DNA from: Gnetum montanum | Taxonomy: Eukaryota; Streptophyta; Gnetopsida; Gnetales; Gnetaceae | Direction of reading: 5' to 3' | DNA: 64,000 nt | Assembly: GCA_015680685.1 (NCBI GenBank) | Contig: MNCI01005541.1 | Location: 313,270 to 377,269 of the forward strand | In this document: in pieces, positions 25,391 through 37,859 of the stretch | Layout of the letters: every line of letters starts with the position of its first letter | Position numbering within the stretch: the stretch's first letter is position 1 | The notes under the pieces: model-generated | What the model saw: the letters and a program-made list of their open reading frames with translations, nothing else | Databases searched by the model: none | Told to the model about the DNA's origin: nothing | Program-made: the position numbers and the translations under genes

Positions 25391-25899
25391 TTTGGGGTAG
25401 CTATAGTTTTGTTTTTCATCTCATCATGCTATGTGGCTTGTATGCATTATAATGTTATAACATGCTTAGTTTTCTTGGTTTACTTATCCACTTAAATTTG
25501 TATTTACAGGATGAAGCTTGAAGCCATTGCAAAGATGCAACCCATCATGGCAACAAGCCACCAAGTGACCTTGATGTGTAAAATTTGGTGAGTTTGTCTT
25601 GTTGTGTTAATAGTACTTCTACCATTACCCTCCATCTAGCACCACTTCTTGAGCCTAGCCTTATAGCCCAATTATGACCTTCCATACCTTAAGCAATAAT
25701 GTTGAAAAATGTCTAACATTCATGCATTTACAACTATGTGACATTTTTTATCATGATCAATCTCCAAGTCAACTTGAATGTAATGCATCTCATTTAGTGG
25801 AAAATCACTAAGTCCCTTAGACATAACACATCTTGTTCGATGGGATAACCCCCATGACTGTTGAGTGTAACACAACTCATTCAATGGGACAACCATATC
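25391..25899 (+). other. 3' UTR of copy A with conserved acceptor-like site
   Basis: No sustained coding. At 25499-25520 it holds 'ttgtatttacag|gatgaagc', which matches C 54772-54793 ('ttgtatttgcag|gatgaaac'). Close to the LTR are two imperfect 45-bp units ('taacacatcttgttcgatgg', 'taacacaactcattcaatgg'). No purine tract survives before the LTR. Confidence 0.5.
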
Positions 25900-27342
25900 T
25901 GAAACACCACAAAAATTTTCATGTTATAACCAATTTTCATCATGTAGGCTACACCCAATGAGAAACTTGAGGAAAAAACTTTGTTGTAAAGGTGAAGATT
26001 GTAATCCATGGTGGAAAATCCCATATATTTCACATATTTCATTCCTTTGTGGTTGAAAAATGCATCATTAGTGGTCAAAGCCTCATTTCCCAAGTGAAAA
26101 AACTCACACAGTTTCTATATTTGGACTTGGGTGTGTCAAAAATGCCTTTCGAGATGCAAAAAATGGTTATTTGAAGGGTTTTATTGGAGGCATACATTTT
26201 TCTATGCTGGAAACACCTTTAAGGGGTAAATCTCACCTACCCCTAGCATGGAGGGATGCAGATTTCCCCCTCAGCATGGAAACTTCACCCCCAGCATGGA
26301 GACTGCATACATAGTGTGGAAACCTTTCCTCCTCAGCTTAGAAGTTTTCCCCAAGTGTGAAAACTACATGCACCCAACATGGAAGCAACATGAGCAAGAT
26401 TTCAACACTTCAATAACTTCAAGGTTGACCAACCACTTTAACATGGAATGCTAAAGGCCCAGTGTAGAAGATCTAGCTCTAGTGTAGAAGGTGTGTCCAT
26501 GTTACTATTTATGGTAAATAGAATAGCCATGAGGGTTTAGCACTTACTATACATAGTAACCCCCAAAATTTGGGCACCCATCTCACCTGTACATGGTAGA
26601 AATTTGCAACAATTTGTAGCAAAATTTATGATCCAAAACCTATAAAATCAAAATCTCAGCACCCTTTTGAGGTTCCACACTTTGGTAATTTTGAGCACAT
26701 AGCAATCTTGACATCTAAGAGCTCTTGTAATACTTGAAAAATGCAACTTCTTAGAGCCTCATAGTGTGGAACCCCTACAGTGTTGTTGATCCCCTTTGTT
26801 TACTCCTTGAGACTTATGGGTTTTGGTTTCAATGTTGCATTTTTGGGATTCCCAACCCCTAGTGTGGAGTGATTTTTTAGTCAAACTCCCCACTCTTCTT
26901 ACCCCCTAGCAGTGACCCAAGTTGTAGATTTGAAGCTGTAGCAGAGGAGGTTCAAAAGAATCAGGAGTGGCTGAGCATCCGAATTGTGGAGTAGATTACA
27001 ATGACTTCAGTGGGCTTTGAACTTCTACACCAGTGAACCCCCTTTGCTCTCTCATGCACATTTCCTATACAAATTTTTGAAACTCATTATTTATTATTTT
27101 AAATAGAGTTTTAAAGTTTTATTTTGCGTGTAATTTGCATATGCTCTCTATTTTTTCAAATCTATAATTTTTTGCATTTAATTTTATCAACCCCCATTTT
27201 GCATTTTGTAAATTGCTGGGTGATATGCTGGACCATTTAGGGAACCTTGAATCACATCTTTTGGAGGCCCTAGAAATTTGATGTTGAGGCTGCTATGCTG
27301 GGTCTCTCGATTTTTCAGCGATTGATTTTTCTAGTTGGAATA
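25900..27342 (+). repeat. LTR2, shared by copies A and B
   Basis: It starts TGAAACACCACAAA and ends 'gttggaata', followed at once by B's primer site. It matches LTR3 (41631-41812 plus 57874-59232) and the end of LTR1. It holds 'agcatggaaac'-type short repeats (26240-26480) in U3 and a TATA box at 26641. It is the 3' LTR of A and the 5' LTR of B at once. At 26089-26093 it shows the empty site CCCAA into which copy C inserted in LTR3. Confidence 0.87.
26641..26648 (+). promoter_or_regulatory. TATA box of LTR2
   Basis: TATAAAAT, matched by TATAAAAG at 58473-58480 in LTR3, with similar flanks ('gatccaaaacc' and 'cacccaaagaatc'). Likely RNA polymerase II promoter of the backbone family. Confidence 0.55.
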
Positions 27343-27365
27343 GGTTTTTGGTGCTGGAAGGAGGA
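27343..27365 (+). other. Primer-binding site of copy B
   Basis: 'tttttggtgctggaaggagg' follows LTR2 directly and matches copy C (43931-43954) with one difference in the core. Confidence 0.7.
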
Positions 27366-28066
27366 CCTCTACCTAATTTATTTGTTAAAATTAATCTCCA
27401 TATTGCCAAAATTTCCATTTGAAATATTTTCTATTAATTTTTGTAGCAAAAGCCTTGGAAAATCTAATGCTATCCTTTGCCCCCCTCCTTGTGATAGATA
27501 CTACAGGGTAGAAGTTACAGGTGGTTGGGTGTTAACTTTTCATAGCACTTGCTATGAAGTTTTTAGCCCAAAGCTAGTGTTGATACCTTTCTCTCCTACC
27601 CCTTTTTGCTACCAATTTTTTTCTAGTTTCAAATGTTAATGGTTCAACCCTTCCAAAAGCCATCAAACTTCTGAAAGTCAATTAAACCCCCATCTTTCCA
27701 AGCTAAGAAAATTGGTAGCCTACCAAAACTAGTTCCTAGTAGAAAGCATCAACTTTTCACCTTGGTTTTTTTACTTCCTTCCCTTGTTATCAATGTTGGA
27801 TTAGAAAGGTTTGAGATTGCCCCATTTCACCTTCTCTTTCCCCTTTGCCATACCCAATGTAGAGGCAATTAGGAGGTTAGTGTGGATGAGGCTTGGTACC
27901 AACATTCCCATCTTCCTATTTGTGGTAAAGGGGTATACCCCCTTACCCTCCACTTACTATTTATAGTAATTACCTCATTTTTGGCCATTTTGAATTTCAC
28001 TTGTTGGGATTTACTTTTATTTTTTCCTTTTATAGCTTGTTTAAAACCATTTTTAGTAAAATAACC
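27366..28066 (+). other. Untranslated leader of copy B
   Basis: Collinear with leader A. No coding signal. Confidence 0.55.
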
Positions 28067-31000
28067 ATGTCTTTTCAAGGGTCCACCAAGTTGCCTTTCA
28101 CCTTCACTAGCGAAGGTCCTAGCCAACAAGCCATGAGGGTCTATGACCCCAAAGACGCTGCTAGTATCAAGTGTAGGTAGTCTTTGAGGGTTATAGGAAA
28201 AAGTCCTAACTTTGCAAACATAAAGGAAGATTTTTATAACTAGATTTATGGCAAAATGTAAGCTAGCATGTTGATTTCACATGTGGAAGTAGAAGAAAAA
28301 AGAGATTTTGAGCTCATACATTGGAATGGGAAGGAATATATTCCTTCCTTGTATGACCAAATACCCCTCACTGATATCTATGTTGACATCCTAGCTCAAT
28401 TAATCAAGATGGAGAAGGAGGATGAAAAGCACAGCTCAGAGTAGCAATGGGAAGGATGATGAGTTTAGGATAGAATTTGAGCCCAAAAACATCCTAGGAG
28501 AGTTGTTCCAACAAGCAAGCCTCAAGGCCACCAAGCCTTCTCCTAATGCCTTTAGTTTCTCCATGAGCATGGTGCCACTATCTTCTAATCCCTTCTATCC
28601 TACTATAGCTGATTCCACACTAGTCATAACCATGTATCAAACTCAATCATTACTACAACCAATGACCTATAAGATATCAATGATGTTTGCCACATAACCC
28701 TAATCTATGCAACCATTAGCAGTAGTTCTTATCACCACAAACCTACTTAGTGGTCACATAACCCCTTTACTCTATTTGTGCCTCAAATACTAGCATAAAC
28801 ATCTTTTTCCTTGTTTGTCTTGTAGACTACGACCATGATGTAAACACTCACTTCTATCTTGTAACCAATAGTGAGGACACAAGCCTTGCAACATACACCT
28901 CAAAACTTTATCCAAATCTCATAGCTAACAAGGGCACCACAAGGGCTAAATCAAGTGTTCTAGATAATCCAAGACCTAACTAAGGAGTTAAAGAGGCTCA
29001 AAGCCTCTACTTCACAAAGTGTCAAGATCATGGACTTCTACCAAGATGACATATCATTTGGCTATATTCAAGGGGGCAGTTAATGATTTTATCAAGTTAA
29101 AGTACTATTACCTTGACTTGCAATCCCTTAGTCAAGCATTCTTTCAAATGAAGAAATAGAGGATGCTGTAGAGGCCAGCCATAACCTAGCCTATGTAGCA
29201 TAAAAAAATCAACATACATAGAGGGGAAAGGAGAAGGGTAAGTAGAAAAATGTGGCCATAGCAACACTGACCAATGAAGCCAAGACCACTAACTAGAGGC
29301 CAAGGACTAACCCACCCAAGGCCTCTACTAATAATCATGATAACCAACCATCAACCTTTGGGACCACTACACTGACTACAACTAGGTCAAACTTTGAGTG
29401 GAAGGTCTAAAGAAAATGCACTATCTTACCTTTGAAGCCATTCGAGTTATTAGATCAACTATTGAAGAGTGGGAACCTACAATATAAACATATGATTAAG
29501 GTTGCTCAAAAGAAGCATGAGCAGCTATGCAAAATAGCAAAAGATCCTACTCATGCAATAAAGGATGACTCTCAATTACCTAGGTATTTTAAACTAGACT
29601 GCTTTTGCCACTATCACCAACTACCTAGTCATGACACATACTTCTACCTCATGCTGAAGGATGACTTTTTGAAGATGATAGATAGGGGAGAATTGATCTT
29701 GGATGGTTTCAACTTGGTCTAACCACAAAATCAATCAATGTAAGTGTACAAGGACCCATTGAATGCCAATAATAGCCCCTATGTTATTTAAGAATTCAAC
29801 ATTAATGATAATTAGAGACCAATTAGGGAATCATTCATGATCTAGGTACCCCCTCACAATGAAAGGGCCTCTTTAGCTTCCACTAGCTCAAGACCTCCTT
29901 TTTTTGTGAGAGTACCATTATGGGCGCCTCCAAGGGAACCTTTTATCATCAAGATATCCTAGCCTAACATAACCTAACCAGTTGTAGCCCAATCAACTAA
30001 GATGACCACATAATGACCTCTTGTGGTGGCCAATGCTATTGCCTCTTTCTCACAACCAACAAATGACAACCAAAAGACTTCAACCAGGAAAAGGAAGAAG
30101 AGTTAGAAAAAGCCTAGCAACAAGGGTGACAAGCAGATGGAGGCTTGGAAGGAAGTGATCCCACATAATCCCACTCCCATATTGTCTATATCCATGACCT
30201 CCTCTGCCCAATCTACTTCAACAAGAAAATGATGGGAGGATCCCAAAATCTAAAACTAGAAAAAAGAGGAGAGGCTCCAACAACCTAAGCTTGAAGTCCA
30301 TATTTTGTGATGCATGGAGGAAGTAAAGCACAATTGATGTGACAAGCCCATGACCAACAATAGAAACTTCCTTAGTGCGATGGATCAAGTTAGATAATTT
30401 CTTAAGAAAAAGAATAAAACTCTAAGATTGTATGATCTAATCATGACTTCTGCCACACATCATGAGGCACTAGTCAAAATGTTGACTTCCATCTTCATTA
30501 GCAAGGACAACCCCTCTAAGGAGGAATCTATCGATGCAATAATGGTTCCTTCCTTACCAAGGGAAGGGAAGTCAACATTATTGATGTTTTTTGATAGTGA
30601 AATTAAGGTCAATCCCTAAAATGGTAAAGTGACTAAGGATCCTCCTTTCATACAATTTGGGTGGGGCAGTTTAAGGTGCATTGAGTGCATGTTGATGATG
30701 CAATTGCAACCAACATCATCCCATGAACCATCGTTAAATGCTTGGTCCTGATAGAGAAGATATAGCCTATAAAAACCTCAGGTCTCAAGTCCTTCAATGG
30801 ATCAAGGGTTATTGTCAAGGGGTCTATCTTATTGGACTTTGTAGTAGGTGAGAAATTCCCCATAACCACTAATTTCTTGGTGGTGGAGGAGATTCCAGGG
30901 TTTAGCCTTATCTTGGGAAGACCTTGGTTGGCTCAATTATGATTCATGTCTTCACCTATCCACCAAGAAATTTACCTTCCTTACGAGGTGGGGTGGGGGG

Positions 31001-31319
31001 TGTGGGGGTGGGGTGGGTGGGGGCGGGGGGTGGTGAAATCATCATTCATGATGATAGTGCAGTTTCCATAGCTATCAACAATGTGAACATAGATCAAATA
31101 TATGAAGCCAAGATTTAGGAGAAAACTCCCAACCATGAAGTCCATCATCCCAAAAGAGAGGAGCAAGTTGAGAACCACAATGATGAGTAATGGGATGCCT
31201 CATGGGATGAACTCCCTTTCAACATCATCAATGAAGGAGATGGTGAGTACAAACTTATGTAGAATAGGCCTTATATGTTTCCTAACCTTTTAAAGATTAG
31301 GAAGACTCTGCACAAGTAA
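28067..31319 (+). pseudogene. gag-protease ORF of copy B, decayed
   Basis: Starts ATGTCTTTTCAAGG (MSFQGSTKLPFTFTSEGPSQQ), the best preserved start of the family. N-terminal region to about 28430 (IPSLYDQIPLTDIYVDILAQL), Pro-rich linker 28422-28700. Near 29048 the sequence jumps from DFYQDD to the 'ttggctatattcaaggg' block, so the capsid core with FP-MSL and WY motifs is deleted. The zinc-knuckle region near 29600 reads CHYHQLPSHDTYFY (final Cys lost). Protease near 30660-30960 with LILGRPWL. The catalytic VDDGA is damaged (HVDDAIAT). The ORF ends with RPYMFPNLLKIRKTLHK and a stop, as in A. Confidence 0.84.
30985..31035 (+). repeat. G-rich minisatellite insertion in the protease tail of B
   Basis: About 45 bases of GGGGTGG-type repeats separate 'ccttacgaggtg' from 'ggtgaaatcat'. 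Copy A has only 'ttacaagggaggtgaaatca' here. Many G4-G6 runs could form a quadruplex. Confidence 0.8.
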
Positions 31320-31604
31320 TGTGCACCCCTACTCTTCTCATGTTGTGCCCATATGACCTTTACAACCATTTGTACCATAACCATTTAGCTTAAATTTTCT
31401 CCTTGTTGGCTAGTTATTTCCTTTTTCCTATGTTTTATTTTAGTTTTTATGTATATAGTGTAGAAGTCCATTTTATTTGCATTTCCATTTATTATGGTTT
31501 TGTTTTCTTTTTTTATTTTCCTTGTATAGCATAGTATTAACTAAAATAAAACATAAAAACTATAAAAATTGCCAAAAAATATCAATTTCTCTTCAACCTT
31601 AATT

Positions 31605-31695
31605 TGCTAAAACTTTAAACTGGTAGCATGGCTTGCCCATGGCCTTAAACTAGAACAGCATCACAACCTGTGCCCACCATGATCTAAAACTAGCA
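31605..31695 (+). repeat. Module-boundary repeat island B1 (after protease)
   Basis: Two or three units including 'actttaaactggtagcatgg' and 'ccatggccttaaacta', in the same place as A1. Confidence 0.72.
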
Positions 31696-31974
31696 AATGT
31701 CTCTTTTATTCTATTTACATTTAGCCTTTAAACACATTGCTTAGCCATTTAACTTTATAACCAGAATTTTCAACATAGCCATTTACAACATTTGCAATGC
31801 CTATATATATATATATAAAACCAAAAATGAATCCAAAAATTTTAACTTAAAATGTTTTTAACATACATATCCATGGCCACATTAGATGGAAAATAGTAAT
31901 AAATAATAATAGTCATCCATAACATAGTCTTAGCTGATAATAGTCAACAAGCTAAAAGAGGTAGATGGAGGATG

Positions 31975-34900
31975 CTAAGGGACATCCAAAGGAGGAAGTG
32001 GTGGGTCATCTCCACCCTCACCATTGGGACTACCATTATCTCCTGATGTCTAAAATGCAACAACACATAGCCAATTAGTAACCAACAACCAAAAAATATA
32101 ACTTGAATAAAACCATAACTAAAAACAAAACTAAAATAGAAAATGCATTAAACCTGTGGGGACTTTAGCTCCATGACTTCTAGGGGTAGATGTGGAAGGC
32201 CATCCTTCAAATGATGAAGAATATGATCCTCTATCATATTGGCCTAGTCAATATCCCTAAGATCAATGTTGGAGAGGATACTGGTCTTGTCTACTATGGT
32301 CCAAGTAGGTGGCTCTCATGTAATAGTAGCTGTAGAGGTCTTGCGTACAATAGTAGTAATCTAAGGAGTAGGGGATTTTTCCACTTTGAGAGTACTCTCA
32401 AAGAGCTAATAGGCATTCTCCATGTAGATCCCTTAAATGAACAACTCTCTCTTGCACCGTTCAATTGACTCCTCTTTGAGCCACTTTAGGTAGGCCTCAT
32501 GATTAGCCTTATACTATCACTTGTAGTCCTTTTGTGTTCTACCTCACTCTAGAATCCAAGCATAGTGCTCTTTAAAATACTCAATCTTTTGGATGATGAG
32601 ATCCATCTACATTTGCTACTCCACCATCTCTTGTGAGAGCACTACTTTGTCTTAGATGGCATGCCAGTAGTGGGTCCATGTGATCTCCTTGGTTTGCAAT
32701 TTTCTTGAGTTAGCCACTTGGGCTTCCACAAAGGCCTTGTGTTCTTAGAGTTCTTTGATGACTTCCTCTTGCCATTAAGTTTTCTACCTTAAGGCCAAAA
32801 CCTACTCTCATAGGGATTCATTGGACCTCTCTAGATCCCATGAAGTTTTTGCTCATGACATTACTAGATCACGAGCAGTCTTGTACAACTTCAAGGGTAC
32901 ACTACATACATCAGAGGGATGATTTAGTAGGGAGTTAATCTCCATGTCTTGGCTAGGGTCCCACTTCATAGAAGGAACTACATAACAATAAAATACAACC
33001 ATAAACATAGTTTACAACCTAATATAGCTATAACATAAAAACTACCTATGACACAACAAAATGGCTAAAGCATAGAAAACAAAGTTCTTACCTATCTTAG
33101 GGGCAACTTGATGCAACTAGTTGGTGATGTCCATAGCCATCCCACGCATGAACTCTACCTTGTCCAAGACCTCTACCAATGGTTTCTCATGAAACTTAGG
33201 GATAGGGGCTTAAATTGGTGGCTTAGGAACTACTATAAGCATAGCAATCATTGAATGGTTAGGATGAAAGCCAAACTTAAAATAATAGGATATAATGAGA
33301 AGCATTAAGAGCTGTGCATACCTAGCTTCTTCACTTCTTCCTTTGGGATGATAATGGAGGATGTACTTGGTACTGCCTCATCAAACAAGGTGTCTAGATC
33401 AACATTTGTAAATACTTCAGCCTCATGCTACTATAAGAGTGCCTCCTCTAGATTTCTTTGTTCTTCCTCTACTATAGCAGCTACACATCTTTGTGCTTCC
33501 TCCTCTGCGGTAGCTTGGGCTGCCATGTCTTGATGCTTGTCTACAACCATAATACATAGAAAACTAATTAGCACATGAAACCATAACATAACCATAAAAT
33601 CTTAAAACATAGAATAACCAAAACAAAGATAACGTAGACTTGTGATCACTTGATGTGATGCCTTAAGCTTCTTTTGGGTAGGTTGCTCTAACACTAGTAA
33701 TGCTTCCTCTATGGGTCTCTTGCACTTGGCCCTAGCCCCTTCAACTTCTCTATGTTACCTCTTGGCTTCTAGGATGCTCACTAGAATCATGAGGAGCTTC
33801 TCATTCATGATATCAAGAGATTTACATCACCTAACATCAAGATCCTTGGTGGCTATAGACAATGAATCATCCATCTCATCTGGTGGGTTCTAGGCTTGCA
33901 TAGTTAGATAAATGTGCTTTATCCAAGGCCTAGAAAGTTGGTTTGGATCCTAGGAAACCCATCATCCTTTCCTCCACACCACTAGGAACTCTATAAACCT
34001 CTTCAAGTAACTACAAAGAATGCAAAATGCATGTGGATTATCATAGACATGTCATAATAGAGTTTGAAAATCTCATCTTGAAGCCCAAAAACCAAAGCAA
34101 TCACTCAGTTAAATCTAATATCATCCATCAATATCCTCTTAAACAACCACCCCTTTGTGATGCTGATTATCTTCTTTTGTGACAATAGTTTAGGAAATTC
34201 ATAGTACTTGAAAAAAGGATATGATGCCTTTGCCTCAACATTCGTGAAGTTGTCCATGGAAATCTTGGAGTCGCTCATGCTAGAACCGAGCCACTCCAAA
34301 ACATCCTCACGATGATCTACTCCCTTCACTGTTTTTGTGGAAGCCTTTTCCTATTAGTGGGGACACCAAACAAGTTGCAAAAGGTTCCCTCATTGATGAT
34401 AGGGTTGAAATGATCATCTTCTTTGTTGAAGGAGTCAATGATGTGTAGCATCTTTGTTGTGGGAATGGAAGGGATATGTACCATAAATAGATTAAGAAAA
34501 CTTGCATGCTCAATGTTTTCTTAAATGTATCTAGGTGCCTATCCCCTAAGCCACTCCTATGGTAGTATCACCTCACCAAACTTCAAGATGATGGTATCCT
34601 TATGATGTCCTATAATTGATAAGGTGACATCAGTAGAGGTGGAAGGTCCTACAAGGCAATAACCAAGCATTTAGTATCAACGTAGGTATGTTTAATAACT
34701 AGTTAAAATAATAAAACACTTAAAATTTAATAACCATAAAACATTAGCCATTATTGCTCTTACATTTACCATTCCTCTTCTTGCTTGGTGTGGTTTGAGC
34801 AGAGGTCCTAGCTACAAGGTCTAATCTAGGATGTTCTTGGAGCCCATCCACTAGTTTTGTTTCGTCTTATTTGCCACACACTTCTTGTAGATAGGGTCAA

Positions 34901-37340
34901 ATTTCCTAGTGTATTCATCAAAGTGCCCTCTTAACTATTCATACACAATAGTTCTAATTTGGAGGCCTTTGGTAAATACAACTAAGGTGGTTTGAGCCAT
35001 CGCTAAGGTTTGATCATTAGTGATAAAGCCTTGATCATTGATCCTATACTTGTAAGAAATTCATAAAACTAATGAGGTTAGGAAAGGTAGTTTAGCCAAT
35101 AAAGCCAAAAACATAAAAACACTATAACAACCATGCTTTCCCTTGTAGATGGTACATAGTGCTAAGTTGGTTTTGAAACAATGTGTGGACCCTATGTGCG
35201 ACCATTAGAGTATTTTCAACATCATATTGACTATACTCTAGCATAGTTTAGATCTCCATGAGGTAGCATGGGTTGATAATGTCTATTGTATCCCCTATTG
35301 TCTTAGGTGGTGGATCATCAATAATGAACCTAGTGATCAGACTAGATGCCTGAGGCATTAGTGTCTCCACTATGATCTTAGCCACATTTGTAGACAAGTG
35401 TGAGCACAACATCCCTTTCCCCTAGTTGAAACCACAGTGAGACCTTGTGTAAGGTCATATCAAGCAAAGGGGTGTTTGCCTTAGGGTGGCCAATGTAGCA
35501 CAAAATTCCCACTAACTCAATGATGATGAGTATGGGCTTCAAGAAGACCCTACATGGAAAAAGAAAAAACATTAGGATTGATACAATTTTCTTAACAAGT
35601 TTGTAACAAACATACTAGTTGGGGGTGAAATTAGCCTATGTAAAAAGATCTAAGGTGTTTATTCAAGTTTGTCCAAGAGATTCATGAAAAAATTATTACA
35701 AACTTTCATAGCCTTATACATTACAGCCAAAGTGTTATAACCTAGATAGCACATCAAATTGACACAACCAAATTTAGATGCTAGGAAATAGCCAATAGCA
35801 TGAACATTACCAAAAATAGTAAAAATTGCTTATAACCTTCAAAACTAAATTTAGAGTATTACAAAAATTTTTAAGCAGTCCCAAGGACATGGAAATTGAC
35901 AAGAAAAATATCTAAGCATGCCAATGACATCCATCTCCAAAGGGATAAAGTGCTATAACCAAGATTTAGCCTTATTGACACAATTTAGCAAACAATTTAT
36001 GAAAACTCCATCCTAGCTCTAATTTTAGTGATTCCACCATAGAAGAAATCATGAAATTATGAGATTTTTAGCCATAGCCATTACAAAAAATAAAATAAAA
36101 AATAAAATACATAATCATATTTTCATGAAACATAGCCAAATCTAGCAAAATTGTAGCCATCAACATTAACCGCCTTTTGCATAAGGTTGGGAGAAAATTT
36201 ACAAAACATTTGCTTGAGCTTCAAAAAAAGTAATTTCACCACCTTTTGAAAGATTGAATCAATCCCTATGCACCCATATTTAACAAAAATTTAAAACCAT
36301 TTCCATTTATTTAGAAAAAAATTATTAATTTGTATAAAAATTTGAAAATGGCACAAGCCCCCTTTTGACACAAGTTTAATAAAAAATTCATTAAACATTT
36401 TTTTCAAATCCAAATAGAGTGATTCCACCTCTCTCTGAAAGTTGAAGCCAAGACCCACCTAACCATAATAAAAAATTAGCCAAAACCTTTGCTGTTTTCT
36501 TAGAAATAATTCGTGAATTTACATGGAATTTTGAAAAACGGCATAAAAGACCTAACTACACAACCTCACAAAAATAGCCATAACTTAATCATTTTAAATC
36601 CAAATCAAATGGGACCATAGCCATTGGAAAGCTTAAATGTAGAGCCACAAACCCATATCATATTTTAAAGATATGTAGTTTTTTTCTTAGTAAAACATAC
36701 AAAAATTTTCTTTCTTTTTTCATGCAAAAATCACTAAAAAAGCTCAAAATTCATAAAACCTAACTTAATATAGCCATATAAAATAGCCAAAAAAATTGAT
36801 ATGCATTTGAAAACACATCAAAATAAGGTGGTTAGATTCTGTTAGAATTAAATATTGATGAACATTAAAGCCTAGATTTGAAAAATATGGCTCTATCCCC
36901 AAATTTATGGAAAAAGCATGAAAACAACAAACCTAATTTTAGAAACCAAATATACCATGGCCAAAATAATGAAACAACCCTAGATCTATGTATAAATGGA
37001 TAAAATAGGAGGTAGGATTTCATTAGAATTTCATTTCACCCCTTCTATGAAAGTAGATTTGAAGAAAATGGTCTCACCCATGGCAAGAAAAGCATAAAAA
37101 AAATTAGCTAGAAACTAAAGGAAAAGTGGCTAGAATTGTCTACCTTGGGGTAGCCACGGATGAAGCATAGATGGAGATGAGTCTAGGGATGCTAGATAGG
37201 TTTCTTGCATTCTCTTTTGTCTTCTAAATCTTTCGATTTTTGCTCTTCCCTCCATAATTCTTGGGCACCATAGTTGTTGCACCAATGTTGGAAAATTATG
37301 AAATTTGGGTAGGATGGAGGTTCAAAGCTAGCTACAAGGG
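31975..37340 (-). pseudogene. Antisense multi-exon gene in the spacer, copy B
   Basis: The better preserved version of the antisense gene; product unrecognised. Exons on the minus strand: 1, about 37340-37144; 2, 35549-35141; 3, 35048-34770; 4, 34648-33640; 5, 33540-33322; 6, 33232-33092; 7, 32977-32154; 8, 32049-31975. Donors CCAAG|GTAGAC, CTAG|GTATGC and ATAG|GTAAGA and acceptors CATGTAG, CTTGTAG, GTTGTAG and CATTTTAG are readable; the exon 2 donor is mutated to GAAAGC. Readable peptides: exon 2 KPILIIIELVGILCYIGH; exon 4 EDVLEWLGSSMSDSKISMDN; exon 5 MAAQATAEEEAQRCVAAIVE; exon 7 KLQTKEITWTHYW in a charged, probably coiled-coil region; exon 8 acidic, ending PPLPPLDVP. Exons 6 and 8 have exactly the lengths found in A. 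Confidence 0.72.
35550..37143 (-). other. Long AT-rich intron 1 of the antisense gene, copy B
   Basis: 1.59 kb with no coding signal, homologous to A 8836-10422. Donor GT at 37143-37142, acceptor AG at 35551-35550. Confidence 0.55.
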
Positions 37341-37341
37341 A

Positions 37342-37587
37342 GATTGGGTGTTTCCAAGATTAAGATTGATGATGTCTACAACAAGAAATATCTTCTTGAG
37401 TTCTCTTCCAATGCGTTATTTGTGCAAAGAGAAATTGTGATTGAAACTTATGAAAAATTTAGGAGATTGGGTGTTTCCAAGATGAAGATTGATGATGTCT
37501 ACAACAAGAAATATCTTCTTGAGTTCTCTTCCAATGCATTATTTGTGCAAAGTGAAATTGTGATTGAAACTTGTGAAAAATTTACAT
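37342..37587. repeat. 123-bp tandem duplication beside antisense exon 1 (copy B)
   Basis: Two copies of a 123-bp unit starting 'gattgggtgtttccaag' at 37342 and 37465, with few differences. The plus-strand frame stays open across both (41 codons each) only because 123 is divisible by three. Copy A has a single diverged unit here. Confidence 0.85.
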
Positions 37588-37859
37588 TAAAAACTAAATC
37601 TTAACCTGAATGCCCACATCTCAACCATAGTTGCTAATTCAGTGCATCATAACTTCAAGTTCATAGAAGTGCAAGGGAGGGAAAGTCTATCCACACTGGG
37701 ATTGGTGGAATTAAGTTCAAGATTCCAAATTTTAAAATTTTTGGGTAGTGGGCCCCACCATATGCCTTAACTCTTAGCTAAGAAACTGCTTCAATGCTAA
37801 TTTTTAAACCCTTTAGATACTTAGAAAAATATTAAAACCTTAACTCCCATGCATCCACA
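37588..37859. other. Upstream region of the antisense gene, copy B
   Basis: No gene or clear promoter motif. The transition from the exon 1 flank to the 190-bp array. Confidence 0.35.

Larger units (their letters stand above)
1..27342 (+). mobile_element. Copy A: Tat/Ogre-like Ty3/gypsy element
   Basis: An old LTR retrotransposon running from the tail of LTR1 to the end of LTR2. Order: primer-binding site, leader, gag-protease (897-4555), repeat island, long spacer with an antisense gene and a 190-bp repeat array, repeat island, pol (22815-25187), repeat island, 3' UTR, LTR2. The internal region is about 17.8 kb once nested element E is removed. Family placement rests on protease before RT, the gag zinc knuckle of C-x2-H-x5-H type, a GPY/F-type integrase tail and the large protease-RT spacer. 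LTR2 also serves as the 5' LTR of copy B, so A and B are joined in tandem. Both ORFs are full of stops. Lineage is inferred from motifs only. Confidence 0.85.

Noticed and set aside
31801-31820. TA dinucleotide run
   Set aside because: Ordinary microsatellite in non-coding sequence, absent from copy A; no function inferred.
37344-37604. Plus-strand frame of 86 codons with two identical halves
   Set aside because: It is the reverse of the antisense exon 1 flank, duplicated in a multiple of three. A has no matching plus-strand frame.
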